From Aestuariirhabdus haliotis (GTDB lineage: Bacteria; Pseudomonadota; Gammaproteobacteria; Pseudomonadales; Aestuariirhabdaceae): a stretch of 64,000 nt of DNA. A model generated the notes under the pieces. It ran no database searches. It was not told where the DNA came from and was given only the letters and a program-made list of their open reading frames with translations. The DNA is taken from NCBI RefSeq assembly GCF_023509475.1, contig NZ_JAKSDZ010000003.1, positions 1-64,000 on the forward strand. Reading direction: 5' to 3'. Position numbers and translations under genes: made by a program. Shown here piece after piece: positions 53,843 through 63,149 of the stretch. The first letter of the stretch is position 1; the number at the start of each line of letters is the position of its first letter.

Positions 53843-55459
53843 TTACAAACGGGCAACGCCAAAACTGTTGGGTTGTAATTGACGACGCTTTGCTTCGTCG
53901 CAGGTAGCCAATAGGAAACCGAGCAGGTTTCGTGTGTCTCTTGGGTCAATAAGGCCGTCGTCCCATAAACGGGCGGTGCCAAATAAGGCGGTTGAACTCG
54001 CATCGAGCTTTTCGGCAGTAACCTTTTCGATCATATCCAGCATTTTGGGATCGGCTTCTTTACCAAGCTTTTCATGTTTCTGTTCGGTCACAATACGCAA
54101 TACCTTACCGGCCTGGGCTCCTCCCATGACGGCGGTTCTACTGTTTGGCCAGGCAAAAATAAAACGGGGGTCCAGCCCGCGACCGCACATGGCGTAGTTT
54201 CCCGCACCATAGGATCCACCCACAACGATGGTTAATTTAGGAGTACGTGCATTGGCAACGGCTTGGATCAGTTTAGAACCATGTTTAATGATGCCGTTGC
54301 GCTCGGATTCGGTGCCGACCATAAAGCCGGTGGTGTTGTGGAAAAATAAAACAGGGGTCTGGCTTTGATCACAGAGTTGAATAAATTGCGCTGCTTTTGT
54401 CGCTCCCTTGGCAGTAATAGGGGCATTGTTACCAATGATGCCGCACTGAAAGCCCTGTATTTTAAAGTGACCACAGATGGTTTGGTTATCGTACAGAGGT
54501 TTGAAGTCGACAAACTCAGAACCGTCGGCGATGCGCGCTATGATCTCCCTGACATCGTAGGGTTGCTTGGCTTCGGCGGGCACGACACCCAGCAGTTCGG
54601 AAGGGCTGTATAAGGGTTCCTGGTAGCTGGCTTCGGGCTTGTAGGCGAGTTGTTCGTTCCAGGGGATCTGCTGCAGCACTTCTCGGGCAATACGAAGCGC
54701 GTCGGCATCGTCTTCACCCAGGTACTCGGCGGTCCCCGCAACCTCGGCATGCAGCTCGGCACCACCAAGTTCCTGATCGGTAGCAATTTCGCCCGTTGCT
54801 GCTTTTAACAGCGGCGGACCGGCAAGGAACATCTTGGCTCGATTGCGCACCACGATGACGTAATCGGAAAGGCCGGGCTGATAGGCTCCTCCTGCCGTTG
54901 AGCTACCGTGTACGACGGTTATCTGAGGGATGCCGGCAGCGGACAAACGCGCCTGATTAGCGAATCCTCGCGCGCCTTCCACAAAAATATCGGCTGCGTA
55001 GTTCAGGTTGGCACCTCCGCTCTCGGCAAGGGTCACCACGGGGAGTTTATTCTCCTTGGCGATCTGTTGCAGACGCAGGGATTTTTCCAGGCCTGCGGGA
55101 GAGATTGTGCCACCTTTAATTGCGCTATTGTTGGCGATTAACAGTGAACGAATACCCGCAATAAAACCAATTCCTGCGATGATGCCGCCTCCCGCCAGGG
55201 AACCATCTTTATCGTCGTGCATCTTGTAGCCGGCGAGGGTGGATAACTCGACAAAAGGGGAGCCCGGATCGAGTAGAAGTTGAAGGCGGTCTCGAGGCAA
55301 TAACTGGCCTCGTTTATCAAATTTTTCTCGTGCTGCCTCTGAAGTTTCAAGCACTTTGTTCTCGACGCTACGGAAAGCATCAATCGCTTCCTGCATTGCC
55401 TCACAGTTTTGCGCGAACTGGGGCGAGTGAATGTCGATGTTGGATTCCAGAATTGCCAT
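53843..55459 (-). CDS. atuC: Geranyl-CoA carboxylase, carboxyltransferase (beta) subunit
   Basis: A 538-residue carboxyltransferase with two crotonase-like halves. Motifs seen are G-G-G-I-I-A-G-I-G, A-E-S-G-G-A-N-L in the first half and G-G-S-Y-G-A-G-N-Y-A-M-C-G-R in the second, typical of acyl-CoA carboxylases. The length equals that of the known AtuC as I recall it. It works with AtuF. The context (atuA/B/D/E/F/G in order) distinguishes it from the leucine-pathway LiuB. Start and surroundings show no irregularity. Confidence 0.92.
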   Translation of the reverse strand: MAILESNIDIHSPQFAQNCEAMQEAIDAFRSVENKVLETSEAAREKFDKRGQLLPRDRLQLLLDPGSPFVELSTLAGYKMHDDKDGSLAGGGIIAGIGFIAGIRSLLIANNSAIKGGTISPAGLEKSLRLQQIAKENKLPVVTLAESGGANLNYAADIFVEGARGFANQARLSAAGIPQITVVHGSSTAGGAYQPGLSDYVIVVRNRAKMFLAGPPLLKAATGEIATDQELGGAELHAEVAGTAEYLGEDDADALRIAREVLQQIPWNEQLAYKPEASYQEPLYSPSELLGVVPAEAKQPYDVREIIARIADGSEFVDFKPLYDNQTICGHFKIQGFQCGIIGNNAPITAKGATKAAQFIQLCDQSQTPVLFFHNTTGFMVGTESERNGIIKHGSKLIQAVANARTPKLTIVVGGSYGAGNYAMCGRGLDPRFIFAWPNSRTAVMGGAQAGKVLRIVTEQKHEKLGKEADPKMLDMIEKVTAEKLDASSTALFGTARLWDDGLIDPRDTRNLLGFLLATCDEAKRRQLQPNSFGVARL

Positions 55460-55478
55460 GTTCGATTCCTGTCAGAGC

Positions 55479-56345
55479 CTAGTCTTCCTGTAACACTTTG
55501 GGTGTTACAGCGCGATGAAAACCATTGTATGAATGAGAGTTTCGGGCTTTGGGGAGTGGCCACATGCCAGTGCCTTGCGAGGCCGCACCATCCACGCGAA
55601 CGGTATCCCCGCTGATAAAGTTAGCCCCCTCACTGAGCAAGAAGCAGATCACTGAGCTGACCTCTGCTTCGGTTGCCAGGCGTTTAAGAGGAACCTGATC
55701 GCGCAGCTTCGGGATCACCGCACGGAAGGCTCCTTCGTAGGTATCCATGCCGCTTGAAGCAACCCAGCCGGGTGCGACGGCATTAACACGTACGCCGGCA
55801 CAACCCCATTCGTAGGCTGCCGTCTTGGTCAGGTTGTCCATACCAGCGCGCGCAGCACCTGAGTGGGCCATGCCAGGCATGCCGCCCCAGTTATCGGCCG
55901 TAATATTGACGATGGCGCCGCCATGTTTTGACATCGACTGGTTGTAAACCTCGCGAGCAAAAAGAAAGCCACCAACCAGATTGGTGCGGACCACGGTTTC
56001 AAACCCTTTCTGGTTAATGGCGGCCATTGGAGAAGGGTATTGGCCGCCGGCGTTGTTGACCAAACCGTGCACGGTGCCGCATTCACCTACGATGGATTTA
56101 ACGCAGTCTTGTACCGCCGTCTCATCGCGAATATCGCAGACGCGGTATTCGGCCTTACCCCCATCTTCGATGATCTCTTGCACTACGGTTTCCAGTTTTT
56201 CCTGCTTGCGGCCGATCAGATAGACCCGGGCACCGAGCGCACTCAACTCGTGCGCCGTACAGCGCCCAATGCCACTACCACCACCAGTGACAATAATGTT
56301 CTGGTCGGCAAACAGACTACTGTTAAAAATGGATCGGTAACTCAT
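55479..56345 (-). CDS. atuB: SDR-family protein, AtuB-like (PECR-type)
   Basis: A 288-residue SDR protein. It has T-G-G-G-S-G-I-G for NAD(P) binding and N-N-A-G. Where typical SDRs have Y-x-x-x-K, this one has S-G-A-A-R within H-S-G-A-A-R-A-G. That sequence is shared with peroxisomal trans-2-enoyl-CoA reductases (PECR) and related enzymes, so it is probably a real active enoyl-CoA reductase rather than an inactive dehydrogenase. In the atu cluster it lies between atuA and atuC, two bases after atuA. The exact reaction in terpene degradation is not settled. Confidence 0.87.
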   Translation of the reverse strand: MSYRSIFNSSLFADQNIIVTGGGSGIGRCTAHELSALGARVYLIGRKQEKLETVVQEIIEDGGKAEYRVCDIRDETAVQDCVKSIVGECGTVHGLVNNAGGQYPSPMAAINQKGFETVVRTNLVGGFLFAREVYNQSMSKHGGAIVNITADNWGGMPGMAHSGAARAGMDNLTKTAAYEWGCAGVRVNAVAPGWVASSGMDTYEGAFRAVIPKLRDQVPLKRLATEAEVSSVICFLLSEGANFISGDTVRVDGAASQGTGMWPLPKARNSHSYNGFHRAVTPKVLQED

Positions 56346-56347
56346 GT

Positions 56348-58162
56348 TTATGACTCTTGGAATGATAGTTGTTGGGCGATTGAAGAGGGCACAGGGATTT
56401 GCATGTCCAGCAGCTGTTGGGCGAATGCCTTACCCTGAGGGTCGATACGCAAGCTGGCTATGCCGCCACCGCCCAGGCTGTTTTCCAGCAGAAAATTGAG
56501 CGCACTTAAGCCTGGCCATTCCCAGCACAGGACGCGACTGTCTGGATGGTCGAGTAGATGCTTGAAATATTGTGCTACCCGATCTTTTGAGAGGGCGTCT
56601 CGAATATAGGGTAAGTACTCATCTTTGCGAGCAATAACACCGATATTGCTGTGATTGCCTTTGTCGCCACTGCGAGCCCAAGCCAATTTGATCAATGGTA
56701 CTGAGGCATCGCAGTGCTGAAGCGCTGGCTTCGTTTCCGTCTCGGTGTTCTCACTGGCGGGTGCCTGATAACTGGTTTGCGAGCGGATGATATCGACAGG
56801 GGTGCTTTTACCATCGAGTTCAAAACTGACCGAAACCTGACCTTTATCTATCAAAAAGGAGAAGAGTTTGATGACGGGCTGAACATTGGGGCGACCGCCG
56901 ACCATGCCGGTTAAGCCCGGAGCCATACCCGTTGCGGCCTGGGCAATTTCTCTTGAAAAAAGAATCAGCGCCTCTTTTTTGGGGTGAGCTACTGACATTT
57001 TAAGGACAACTTCACGAGTGTCCCGGCGCTGACCATTAACGCCATAGGTCGCTTCGGTGCCTAATAGCTCAACGGATCGGGCTGTGAAATCCCCCAGGTT
57101 TTTTTGTCCGAATAAAGTAGAAACTTTTTTCAAAATAGCATCGGCAACTCGCTGGGCCTTGGCCGGGGCATCGATGCCGCCAATCAAGCAAGTTGCAGTG
57201 CAACGAAAGCCATCCATATAGGTGGCCGATACCTTGTAGCTGTCACTGGCGGGTTTGCCCTTGGCACCGCTTACTGCAACACGGTTAGTGCCCTGTTGTA
57301 CCAGCGCAATATCACGGAAGTCGCAGATGACATCCGGCAGATAGTAGTTGCCTGGATCACCAATTTCATAAACAACCTGTTCAGCGACGGTGGCGCAATT
57401 GACCAGACCGCCGGTTTCTTCGGGTTTGGTAACCACAAAAGAACCATCAGAATTCACCTCGACAATAGGAAAGCCGATATTCTCGTAGTCGGGAATCGTT
57501 TTCCAATCGGTAAAATTACCGCCTGTGCATTGTGCTCCGCATTCGATGATGTGTCCGGCCAGGCTGGCTTGAGCGAGTTTGTCGTAGTCCTCGTAGCTCC
57601 AGTTGAATTCATGCACCAGCGCACCGGTGACCACAGCGCTGTCGACAACGCGTCCGGTAATCACAATATCAGCACCTGAAGCCAATGCATCGCTAATAGC
57701 GCTCGCACCCAGATAGGCGTTGAGGCTCAACAAACCGGCAGGTAAGGGCTCACCAGTAAACATCTCGCGGGTGTTTTGCTCTTGCAGAGATTTGGTCAAG
57801 GCTTGAATGTTGTCGCCCTCTATAACGGCAACACTGAGGTTCAGTCCTTGCTTTTCAATTTCACCACGTAACGCTTCTGCACAACCCTTGGGGTTGATGC
57901 CGCCCGCATTACTGATAATACGAGTATGGTCCCTTGAGATTTTGTCCAGCAGCGGACTGAGATTGCTAACGAAATCGGGGGCATATCCCATCGCCGGGTT
58001 TTTCATCCTGGCGCCAGCCATAATCGACATCGTCACTTCGGCAAGGTAGTCGAAGACCAGATAATCCAGTTTTGATTTTGTGATCAGTTGTTCCGCGGCG
58101 GTTGAGGTGTCTCCCCAAAAGGCTGATGCGCAGCCGATGCTCACTTGCTTATTATTGTTCAT
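56348..58162 (-). CDS. atuA: Acyclic terpene utilisation protein AtuA (DUF1446)
   Basis: A 604-residue cytosolic protein of the AtuA/DUF1446 family, required for growth on acyclic terpenes but of unclear biochemical role. The start I-G-C-A-S-A-F-W-G-D and the central I-I-S-N-A-G-G-I-N-P-K-G and G-A-D-I-V-I-T-G-R-V-V-D-S segments are diagnostic. I start at ATG 58162; the open frame goes on to 58201 but that would run into the operator-like palindrome. First gene of the atu operon, divergent from the TetR regulator gene. Confidence 0.92.
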   Translation of the reverse strand: MNNNKQVSIGCASAFWGDTSTAAEQLITKSKLDYLVFDYLAEVTMSIMAGARMKNPAMGYAPDFVSNLSPLLDKISRDHTRIISNAGGINPKGCAEALRGEIEKQGLNLSVAVIEGDNIQALTKSLQEQNTREMFTGEPLPAGLLSLNAYLGASAISDALASGADIVITGRVVDSAVVTGALVHEFNWSYEDYDKLAQASLAGHIIECGAQCTGGNFTDWKTIPDYENIGFPIVEVNSDGSFVVTKPEETGGLVNCATVAEQVVYEIGDPGNYYLPDVICDFRDIALVQQGTNRVAVSGAKGKPASDSYKVSATYMDGFRCTATCLIGGIDAPAKAQRVADAILKKVSTLFGQKNLGDFTARSVELLGTEATYGVNGQRRDTREVVLKMSVAHPKKEALILFSREIAQAATGMAPGLTGMVGGRPNVQPVIKLFSFLIDKGQVSVSFELDGKSTPVDIIRSQTSYQAPASENTETETKPALQHCDASVPLIKLAWARSGDKGNHSNIGVIARKDEYLPYIRDALSKDRVAQYFKHLLDHPDSRVLCWEWPGLSALNFLLENSLGGGGIASLRIDPQGKAFAQQLLDMQIPVPSSIAQQLSFQES

Positions 58163-58196
58163 GCTGGTTCCGGGTTTTAAAGGCTGGATTGATCCT

Positions 58197-58214
58197 ACCA
58201 AGCAAGCGCTTGGT
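58197..58214. promoter_or_regulatory. Inverted repeat, candidate AtuR operator
   Basis: ACCAAGC-AAGC-GCTTGGT has seven-base arms with a four-base spacer. It lies between the divergent atuA and TetR regulator genes, about 35 bases before atuA. AtuR of P. aeruginosa is known to bind inverted repeats in the same intergenic region, so this is a likely operator. Only one clear copy was seen. Confidence 0.65.
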
Positions 58215-58283
58215 TTGTAAAGTGATGAATACAGGATATGATTGGCACTAATTGCGCAAACTAGTATTGGAGAAACACCGCAG

Positions 58284-58916
58284 ATGAGTAGTAAAGCTGT
58301 CGCGTCGTTGGATCTGGATGAACTGGATCGAAAGTTCTATGCCATGGAGATTACAGATCCGAAGAGTGCCAAGGGGAGGCTGTTGCAGACGGCTGCTCAC
58401 TTGTTTCGTGTGCGAGGCTTCGATCGTACGACCGTCAGGGACCTTGCCAGTGCGGTAGGGATACAATCGGGCAGTATTTTCCACCACTTCAAGAATAAAA
58501 ATGAAATTCTTGAAGCTGTAATGCGCGATACCATCGTCTATAACACGCGTTTCATGATAGAAGGCTTACGCAAAGCTGATTCGACCAGAGATCAGTTGCT
58601 GGCTCTTATCCGCTGTGAGCTGGACTCGATCAATGGTGTAACCGGCGAAGCCATGAATGTGCTGGTGTTTGAGTGGCGCAACCTCCCGGAAGAGAAACAG
58701 CAATCGATTCTTGAGCTAAGAGGTATTTACGAAGGCTTATGGCTTGCTGTCCTTGAGGATGCGGCCTCTATTGGCCTGGTGAATGGGCATCCATCGGTTC
58801 TTCGGCGGCTATTAACCGGGGCTTTGTCCTGGACGTCTACCTGGTACCGCAAGGATGGGCCTTTAACGGTAGAGCAGTTATCTGAGCAGGTGCTACAAAT
58901 GATCGTGCGAGACTAA
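58284..58916 (+). CDS. atuR: TetR-family regulator, AtuR-like
   Basis: A 210-residue TetR repressor. The helix-turn-helix lies around residues 30-75: A-A-H-L-F-R-V-R-G-F-D-R-T-T-V-R-D-L-A, then G-S-I-F-H-H-F-K-N-K. The C-terminal ligand domain contains V-F-E-W-R-N-L. It is divergent from atuA with the operator-like repeat between. I choose ATG 58284 (GGAG 11 bases upstream) over the upstream TTG at 58242, which has no ribosome site. It probably represses the atu operon and is relieved by a terpenoid-CoA. Confidence 0.88.
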   Translation: MSSKAVASLDLDELDRKFYAMEITDPKSAKGRLLQTAAHLFRVRGFDRTTVRDLASAVGIQSGSIFHHFKNKNEILEAVMRDTIVYNTRFMIEGLRKADSTRDQLLALIRCELDSINGVTGEAMNVLVFEWRNLPEEKQQSILELRGIYEGLWLAVLEDAASIGLVNGHPSVLRRLLTGALSWTSTWYRKDGPLTVEQLSEQVLQMIVRD

Positions 58917-59031
58917 TGTCGGCGGTCATCTGTCTGTCGTTAGTCGATAGCCAACCGGCTTTGTTATGGGGCATGCCAGGCACATTTGTTTTGACGCATA
59001 AAACAGGCGGGAAGAAAAACCAAGAAAATCA

Positions 59032-59059
59032 TTGACTAACGGCCTCAGGTCAGTAGAAT
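59032..59059 (+). promoter_or_regulatory. Promoter of the tRNA genes
   Basis: TTGACT (59032-59037) and TAGAAT (59054-59059) are separated by 16 bases, and the tRNA-Val begins 13 bases after the -10 box. The match to sigma-70 consensus is good and the spacing to the tRNA is as expected. Confidence 0.7.
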
Positions 59060-59072
59060 TCGCCTCTCTTTC

Positions 59073-59148
59073 GGGTGGTTAGCTCAGCTGGGAGAGCGTC
59101 TGCCTTACAAGCAGAGGGTCGGCGGTTCGATCCCGTCACCACCCACCA
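59073..59148 (+). tRNA. tRNA-Val (anticodon TAC)
   Basis: 76 bases with a seven-base acceptor stem GGGTGGT/ACCACCC, a D-arm, the anticodon arm TCTGC-CTTACAA-GCAGA with anticodon TAC, the T-arm containing GGTTCGATCC, and an encoded CCA end. All stems pair properly. Confidence 0.97.
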
Positions 59149-59153
59149 AGTTT

Positions 59154-59230
59154 GGAGCGGTAGTTCAGTTGGTTAGAATACCGGCCTGTCACGCCGGGGG
59201 TCGCGGGTTCGAGTCCCGTCCGCTCCGCCA
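59154..59230 (+). tRNA. tRNA-Asp (anticodon GTC)
   Basis: 77 bases with acceptor stem GGAGCGG/CCGCTCC, an anticodon loop CTGTCAC with anticodon GTC, the T-arm GGGTTCGAGTCCC and an encoded CCA. It is five bases after the tRNA-Val and is co-transcribed with it. Confidence 0.97.
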
Positions 59231-59237
59231 CAAATCA

Positions 59238-59267
59238 AGCCCTTGCCTTACGGTAAGGGCTTTTTTT
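59238..59267 (+). terminator. Rho-independent terminator of the tRNA operon
   Basis: AGCCCTTGCC/GGTAAGGGCT form a ten-base stem with one G-T pair and a TTAC loop, followed by a run of seven T (59261-59267, the first one also closing the stem). Confidence 0.9.
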
Positions 59268-59511
59268 GTGCTTGCTTCCAGGACATGGGGTCGCAGTGTC
59301 ATAAGATTGTCATCGTCACTGGATACATTGAGAGCTCAAGCTGCTTCGCAATGGGGCGAAGGGTATTGAGGAAGCTACCATGGATGAATATTTGGAAGAG
59401 ATGCTGGAGCGAAACGCCCAGGATCAAATGGACGATAATGAAGAGGATGCTGTCGAGCTTTAATCCTGTTTTCCAGGGTTAAGGTCATTAATTGCGGTAT
59501 GGCTAGTTTAA
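59268..59511. other. Intergenic region between tRNA terminator and torA terminator
   Basis: Apart from the possible 27-codon frame I see no promoter, RNA gene or repeat here. Longer plus-strand frames in it begin within tRNA-Asp and are not credible. Confidence 0.5.
59380..59463 (+). CDS. Possible very small acidic protein
   Basis: An open frame of 27 codons starts at ATG 59380 (M-D-E-Y-L-E-E-M-L-E) and ends at TAA 59461-59463. It is very acidic and has GGAAG about nine bases upstream. It lies after the tRNA terminator, with no promoter seen. Short length means that it could be chance; conservation in relatives would be required to accept it. Confidence 0.3.
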   Translation: MDEYLEEMLERNAQDQMDDNEEDAVEL

Positions 59512-59540
59512 AGAAGCCCAGCATTGCCGGGCTTCTCTGG
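59510..59540 (-). terminator. Terminator downstream of torA
   Basis: AGAAGCCC and GGGCTTCT (59512-59519 and 59529-59536) form an eight-base stem with a nine-base loop. On the minus strand it is followed by TTTAAA, a short T-tract. It lies 22 bases after the torA stop. Confidence 0.65.
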
Positions 59541-59562
59541 TTTACCGCTGAGTCACTGTTGC

Positions 59563-62019
59563 CTAAGCGCTTTGAGGGGGATCAAATGCGGTCAACTCAA
59601 GTGCGGGTCCGCTGTATTTCTCAATACGCACGAGCGACGAGTTGGCTGCGCAACCGTTTGCCAATCGAGATGTTGGAATATCCCGGGTAAGTACATTGGG
59701 ACCACCGTTTTTACAGATTCCGGTAGCCTTGTCAAAATCGGGCCAGGCGCCTTCGTGTACACAGACCGTACCTTTCTTTATGCCATCGGTCACCTTGGCA
59801 CCGACCAAAATCTCACCGCGGCCATTATAGGCTCGCACAAGGTCACCATCACTGATTCCTCGTGCTTTGGCGTCTTCGGTATTGATGGTGATAGGTTCAC
59901 GGTTCGCTACCGCATAGTTTTCACGAATCTTGGCGTAGTTAAATTGACTATGAAGCCGATCTGCGGCGTGGGAGGTGATAAAGGTTAACTCATCATCTTT
60001 GGCGTTACCGGCCCATTCATCAGGTACCAGCCAGGTAGGGTGAGGAGGGCAATCTTTAAGGCCAAAGCCTTCGATGGTTTTTGAATAGATTTCAATTTTT
60101 CCGCTTGGAGTGCCCAACGGATTGATGATGGGATCTTCACGGAATGCACCGTGACGAACAAACTGTTCATTCTTTTTGTTGGGCTTCATTTCAATCAGTT
60201 CGTTCTTGTCCCAGAACTGACCAAATTTTGGCATACGAATACGAGCTCGCTTGCCACCTTTCGCTGCTTCTTCGTAGAAATATTTCAGCCAGGCCATTTC
60301 ATCTTTACCCTCTCTGAAGGCGTCTCGTCCTTTCCCTGGCATCAGAAGTTCTGACATATCGCCAAAGACATCAAAGTCACTGCGAGCTTCAAATTGTGGA
60401 TCAATCACTTTCTTCATGGGGACAAGGTGCTGATTGCTATAATCGCCGGTCATGGTCATATCGTTGCGTTCAAATGACGTACTGGTCGGGAGAACAATGT
60501 CGGCGTATTTGGCTGCGGCGGTCCAGTAAATTTCGGAAACAACGGACAGTTCCAGCTTTTGCCAGGCCTTGATCAAACGGTTGGTGTCCTGGTGGTGGGT
60601 AAAATTTGCTCCGCCAGCCCACCAAGCCATTTTGAGATTGGGGAAGGTGAGCTCTTTACCGTTGTGCATGTACTTTTTGCCAGGGTTTTCGATGGCTTCG
60701 ATGATGCGCGCTACCGGCAAGGCATTAACGGCCCCTTTAGCGTCCAGCCAATCACCCGACGCTTGCCCTGATTTTCCGATGTTGGCACCTATAGCAGGTA
60801 ACACACCCGCATCCCGGGTGGGGTTACCTCCATTGGAGTAATGGTAGGACAAGCCAAAGCCGCCACCGGGTAAGCCGATTTGTCCTAACATGGCGGAGAG
60901 GGTGACCAGCATCCAATGCCGTTGCTCACCATGCTGCTGGCGCTGCATGGCCCAGCCTGACATCAGCATGGTGCGGTTACCACTCAGGGTATCGGCCAAT
61001 GTTTCCATCTGCTCCGCGGGTACACCGCAGATGGCTTCGGCCCAGGCCGGTGTTTTTTCAACTCCGTCGCTATTACCCAGCAGGTACTCTTCAAATTTGT
61101 CATAGCCAACGGTGTATTTATCCAGGAAGCCTTTATCGTGTTTGTTACGTGACACCAGCGAATGAGCCACGCCCAGCATCATGGCGGTATCGGTGTACGG
61201 ATGCGGTGCAATCCACTCGGCTTTATCGCCAAAGAACTCTATGGTCTCTGAGCGCATAGGATCTATACAGATCAGTTGTTTACCGGAATTCTTAAGCTTG
61301 TGGAAAAACTCGATGCCGGAGTTATCATTTGAAGTCCAGGCGATTCTTAGGGTATTCATCGGGTTTAAGCCCCATAGAACAACCACTTCTGAATGTTCCA
61401 ATACAACCGGGTGAGTGGTTTGTTGTTCATAGACTTCGATGGAGCCCATTACATGGGGCATGATGACCTGTGCGGCGCCTGTGGAGTAATCGCCGAGGTG
61501 ACTGGTATAGCCACCAGCCAGAGACATATAACGTCGTAACAACTCACGGCCTTTGTGCAATACACCTGATGAGCGCCAGCCGTAGGCCCCGGCGAATATC
61601 GACTCGTCTCCGTAAGCCTTGCGAATACGAAGGTGCTGGTTGTGAATCAGTTGCAAGGCATCATCCCAGGATACGCGAACGAATTCGTCATCACCGCGTG
61701 CTTTGGCTGGAGATTCAGGGTTAGCCAAATAGCTTTTTCGCACCATAGGGTATTTAACCCGTGCCTTGGTATGAACCTGGTCGGGGCCGGTGAGTTGCAG
61801 GCTGTTAGGTACGGTTTTAGGAAGTGCGCCTTCGGTGGATACTAGCTTGCCGTCTTTGACCACAGCGTAGAGTGGCCCCATCCGCGAGGCGGTCAAGATG
61901 CCCATGCCCCGGGGCTTCATCTCTGCCGCTGCTGGAAGCGGGATGATAGAGGAGATTGCCAGAGTGCCCAGCGTTGCCCCTGTGCCTTTTAGAAAACCAC
62001 GGCGAGTAAAAGTAGTCAT
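59563..62019 (-). CDS. torA: Trimethylamine N-oxide reductase (molybdopterin enzyme)
   Basis: An 818-residue periplasmic enzyme reducing TMAO to trimethylamine. The twin-arginine signal peptide T-R-R-G-F-L-K-G is at the N-terminus. A-Y-G-W-R-S-S-G (residues 145-152) contains the likely molybdenum-ligand Ser150, as in the DMSO/TMAO reductase family. Q-R-Q-Q-H-G-E-Q and [11 protein letters not shown] are typical of TorA/BisC-type enzymes. No iron-sulfur motif precedes the domain, also typical. GGAGG lies eight bases before the ATG. It is the second gene after torC. TorA fits better than BisC because of the TAT signal and the cytochrome partner. Confidence 0.92.
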   Translation of the reverse strand: MTTFTRRGFLKGTGATLGTLAISSIIPLPAAAEMKPRGMGILTASRMGPLYAVVKDGKLVSTEGALPKTVPNSLQLTGPDQVHTKARVKYPMVRKSYLANPESPAKARGDDEFVRVSWDDALQLIHNQHLRIRKAYGDESIFAGAYGWRSSGVLHKGRELLRRYMSLAGGYTSHLGDYSTGAAQVIMPHVMGSIEVYEQQTTHPVVLEHSEVVVLWGLNPMNTLRIAWTSNDNSGIEFFHKLKNSGKQLICIDPMRSETIEFFGDKAEWIAPHPYTDTAMMLGVAHSLVSRNKHDKGFLDKYTVGYDKFEEYLLGNSDGVEKTPAWAEAICGVPAEQMETLADTLSGNRTMLMSGWAMQRQQHGEQRHWMLVTLSAMLGQIGLPGGGFGLSYHYSNGGNPTRDAGVLPAIGANIGKSGQASGDWLDAKGAVNALPVARIIEAIENPGKKYMHNGKELTFPNLKMAWWAGGANFTHHQDTNRLIKAWQKLELSVVSEIYWTAAAKYADIVLPTSTSFERNDMTMTGDYSNQHLVPMKKVIDPQFEARSDFDVFGDMSELLMPGKGRDAFREGKDEMAWLKYFYEEAAKGGKRARIRMPKFGQFWDKNELIEMKPNKKNEQFVRHGAFREDPIINPLGTPSGKIEIYSKTIEGFGLKDCPPHPTWLVPDEWAGNAKDDELTFITSHAADRLHSQFNYAKIRENYAVANREPITINTEDAKARGISDGDLVRAYNGRGEILVGAKVTDGIKKGTVCVHEGAWPDFDKATGICKNGGPNVLTRDIPTSRLANGCAANSSLVRIEKYSGPALELTAFDPPQSA

Positions 62020-62048
62020 CGTTCGTTCCTCCAGATGGAAGTATGTAA

Positions 62049-63149
62049 TCAGTGATTTGAATCAACTAGGTCTTTGGCGTGGTTCTGGAAATACTTGGTC
62101 AAAATCTCAAGGTCCAGAGCCGAGATGTCGGTTCGGTCGCCCATACCTTTGGCGATCGGCCCCCAGGCATTAACAGTAAAGTGATGCGATGGGATAATCG
62201 CGTGGCAGCCGGCGCAATAGACATTATCCAGCTGCTCTGCGTACTCCCAGAGAGGTTCCGAACTGGCTAATACAGGGGCGTCGATAGTGGCCGTGAGCTC
62301 GGCGCTACGCCACTCGTTGTTATACTCATCAGCCTTGAATTCGCTCACGGTTAAAGCGGCCTGTCCCTGTTCTGATAGCATGGCAATAATTGCTCGCTTA
62401 CCCTCCGCGAGGTAAATGACCTGTTCTGCCCCTTTCATTTGATAGCCGGAAATTTTTACTTCACGCTGGTTATCGTTACTGCTAATCAGTTCCAGTTGCA
62501 CTGCGGGATTGATACGGCCCAATTCGCCCATGTCGGCACCTTCAACGGTGTACACTCGCTTGGCATCGGCCGGAACGTTTTCGGTGTGGGATAACAAATT
62601 ATTGAAGGCTTCGCTATCGAGTTCGATGACCGGTGGGAAGTGCGCAATGCCCTTGTGACAGTCAATACAGGTCAGAGAGTTTTCGATACCGTACTCGTGT
62701 ATTTTTACGGTGTCTTCGGTCTGTTCATAGGTATCCATGGCCTCCGGATTGTGGCACTCCCGGCAGCTGGCTGAATTGTTGGCTCGCATTTGTTCCCACA
62801 CCATCTCTGCCATCTCCAGACGATGGGCTTCGTATTTCTCTTCGGTACTGATTTTTTTAGTAATAAATTCGTGATAGATATCTTTGGTGGCACGGATTTT
62901 TGCGATCAGGTAACCGAGGGTGTCAGGGGGGAGGTGGCAGTCTACGCATTCTGCACGGAATCCCTTGGCGTTGGAGTAATGGATTGAACTTTGATACTCC
63001 TCGTTAGGGATTTGCATGGTATGACAGGATAGGCAGAATTCGGTAGTCGACGTTGCTGTTATCGCATAGGTAGTGGCCCCCAATGCTGCGAAACCAACCA
63101 AAGCGCCAATCAGAGCAATTGTTAAGATTGTTTTTTTGGAAAAACCCAT
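62049..63149 (-). CDS. torC: Pentahaem c-type cytochrome TorC
   Basis: A 366-residue membrane-anchored cytochrome of the NapC/NirT/TorC type. An N-terminal helix (residues 8-28) anchors it in the inner membrane. Five haem-binding C-x-x-C-H motifs appear in order: CLSCH, CVDCH, CRECH, CIDCH in the first half, and CAGCH near the C-terminus in the TorC-specific domain. It carries electrons from menaquinol or ubiquinol to TorA. The fifth haem distinguishes it from the tetrahaem NapC. It is 29 bases upstream of torA in one operon. Confidence 0.93.
   Translation of the reverse strand: MGFSKKTILTIALIGALVGFAALGATTYAITATSTTEFCLSCHTMQIPNEEYQSSIHYSNAKGFRAECVDCHLPPDTLGYLIAKIRATKDIYHEFITKKISTEEKYEAHRLEMAEMVWEQMRANNSASCRECHNPEAMDTYEQTEDTVKIHEYGIENSLTCIDCHKGIAHFPPVIELDSEAFNNLLSHTENVPADAKRVYTVEGADMGELGRINPAVQLELISSNDNQREVKISGYQMKGAEQVIYLAEGKRAIIAMLSEQGQAALTVSEFKADEYNNEWRSAELTATIDAPVLASSEPLWEYAEQLDNVYCAGCHAIIPSHHFTVNAWGPIAKGMGDRTDISALDLEILTKYFQNHAKDLVDSNH

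Noticed and set aside
49763-55459. Assignment of the carboxylase genes to leucine degradation (liu)
   Set aside because: The full order atuA-B-C-D-E-F-G with divergent atuR points to geranyl-CoA carboxylase; the liu lyase and isovaleryl-CoA dehydrogenase context is not seen.
59169-59369. A 66-codon plus-strand frame
   Set aside because: It begins inside tRNA-Asp and runs through the terminator; its first residues are the translated tRNA.
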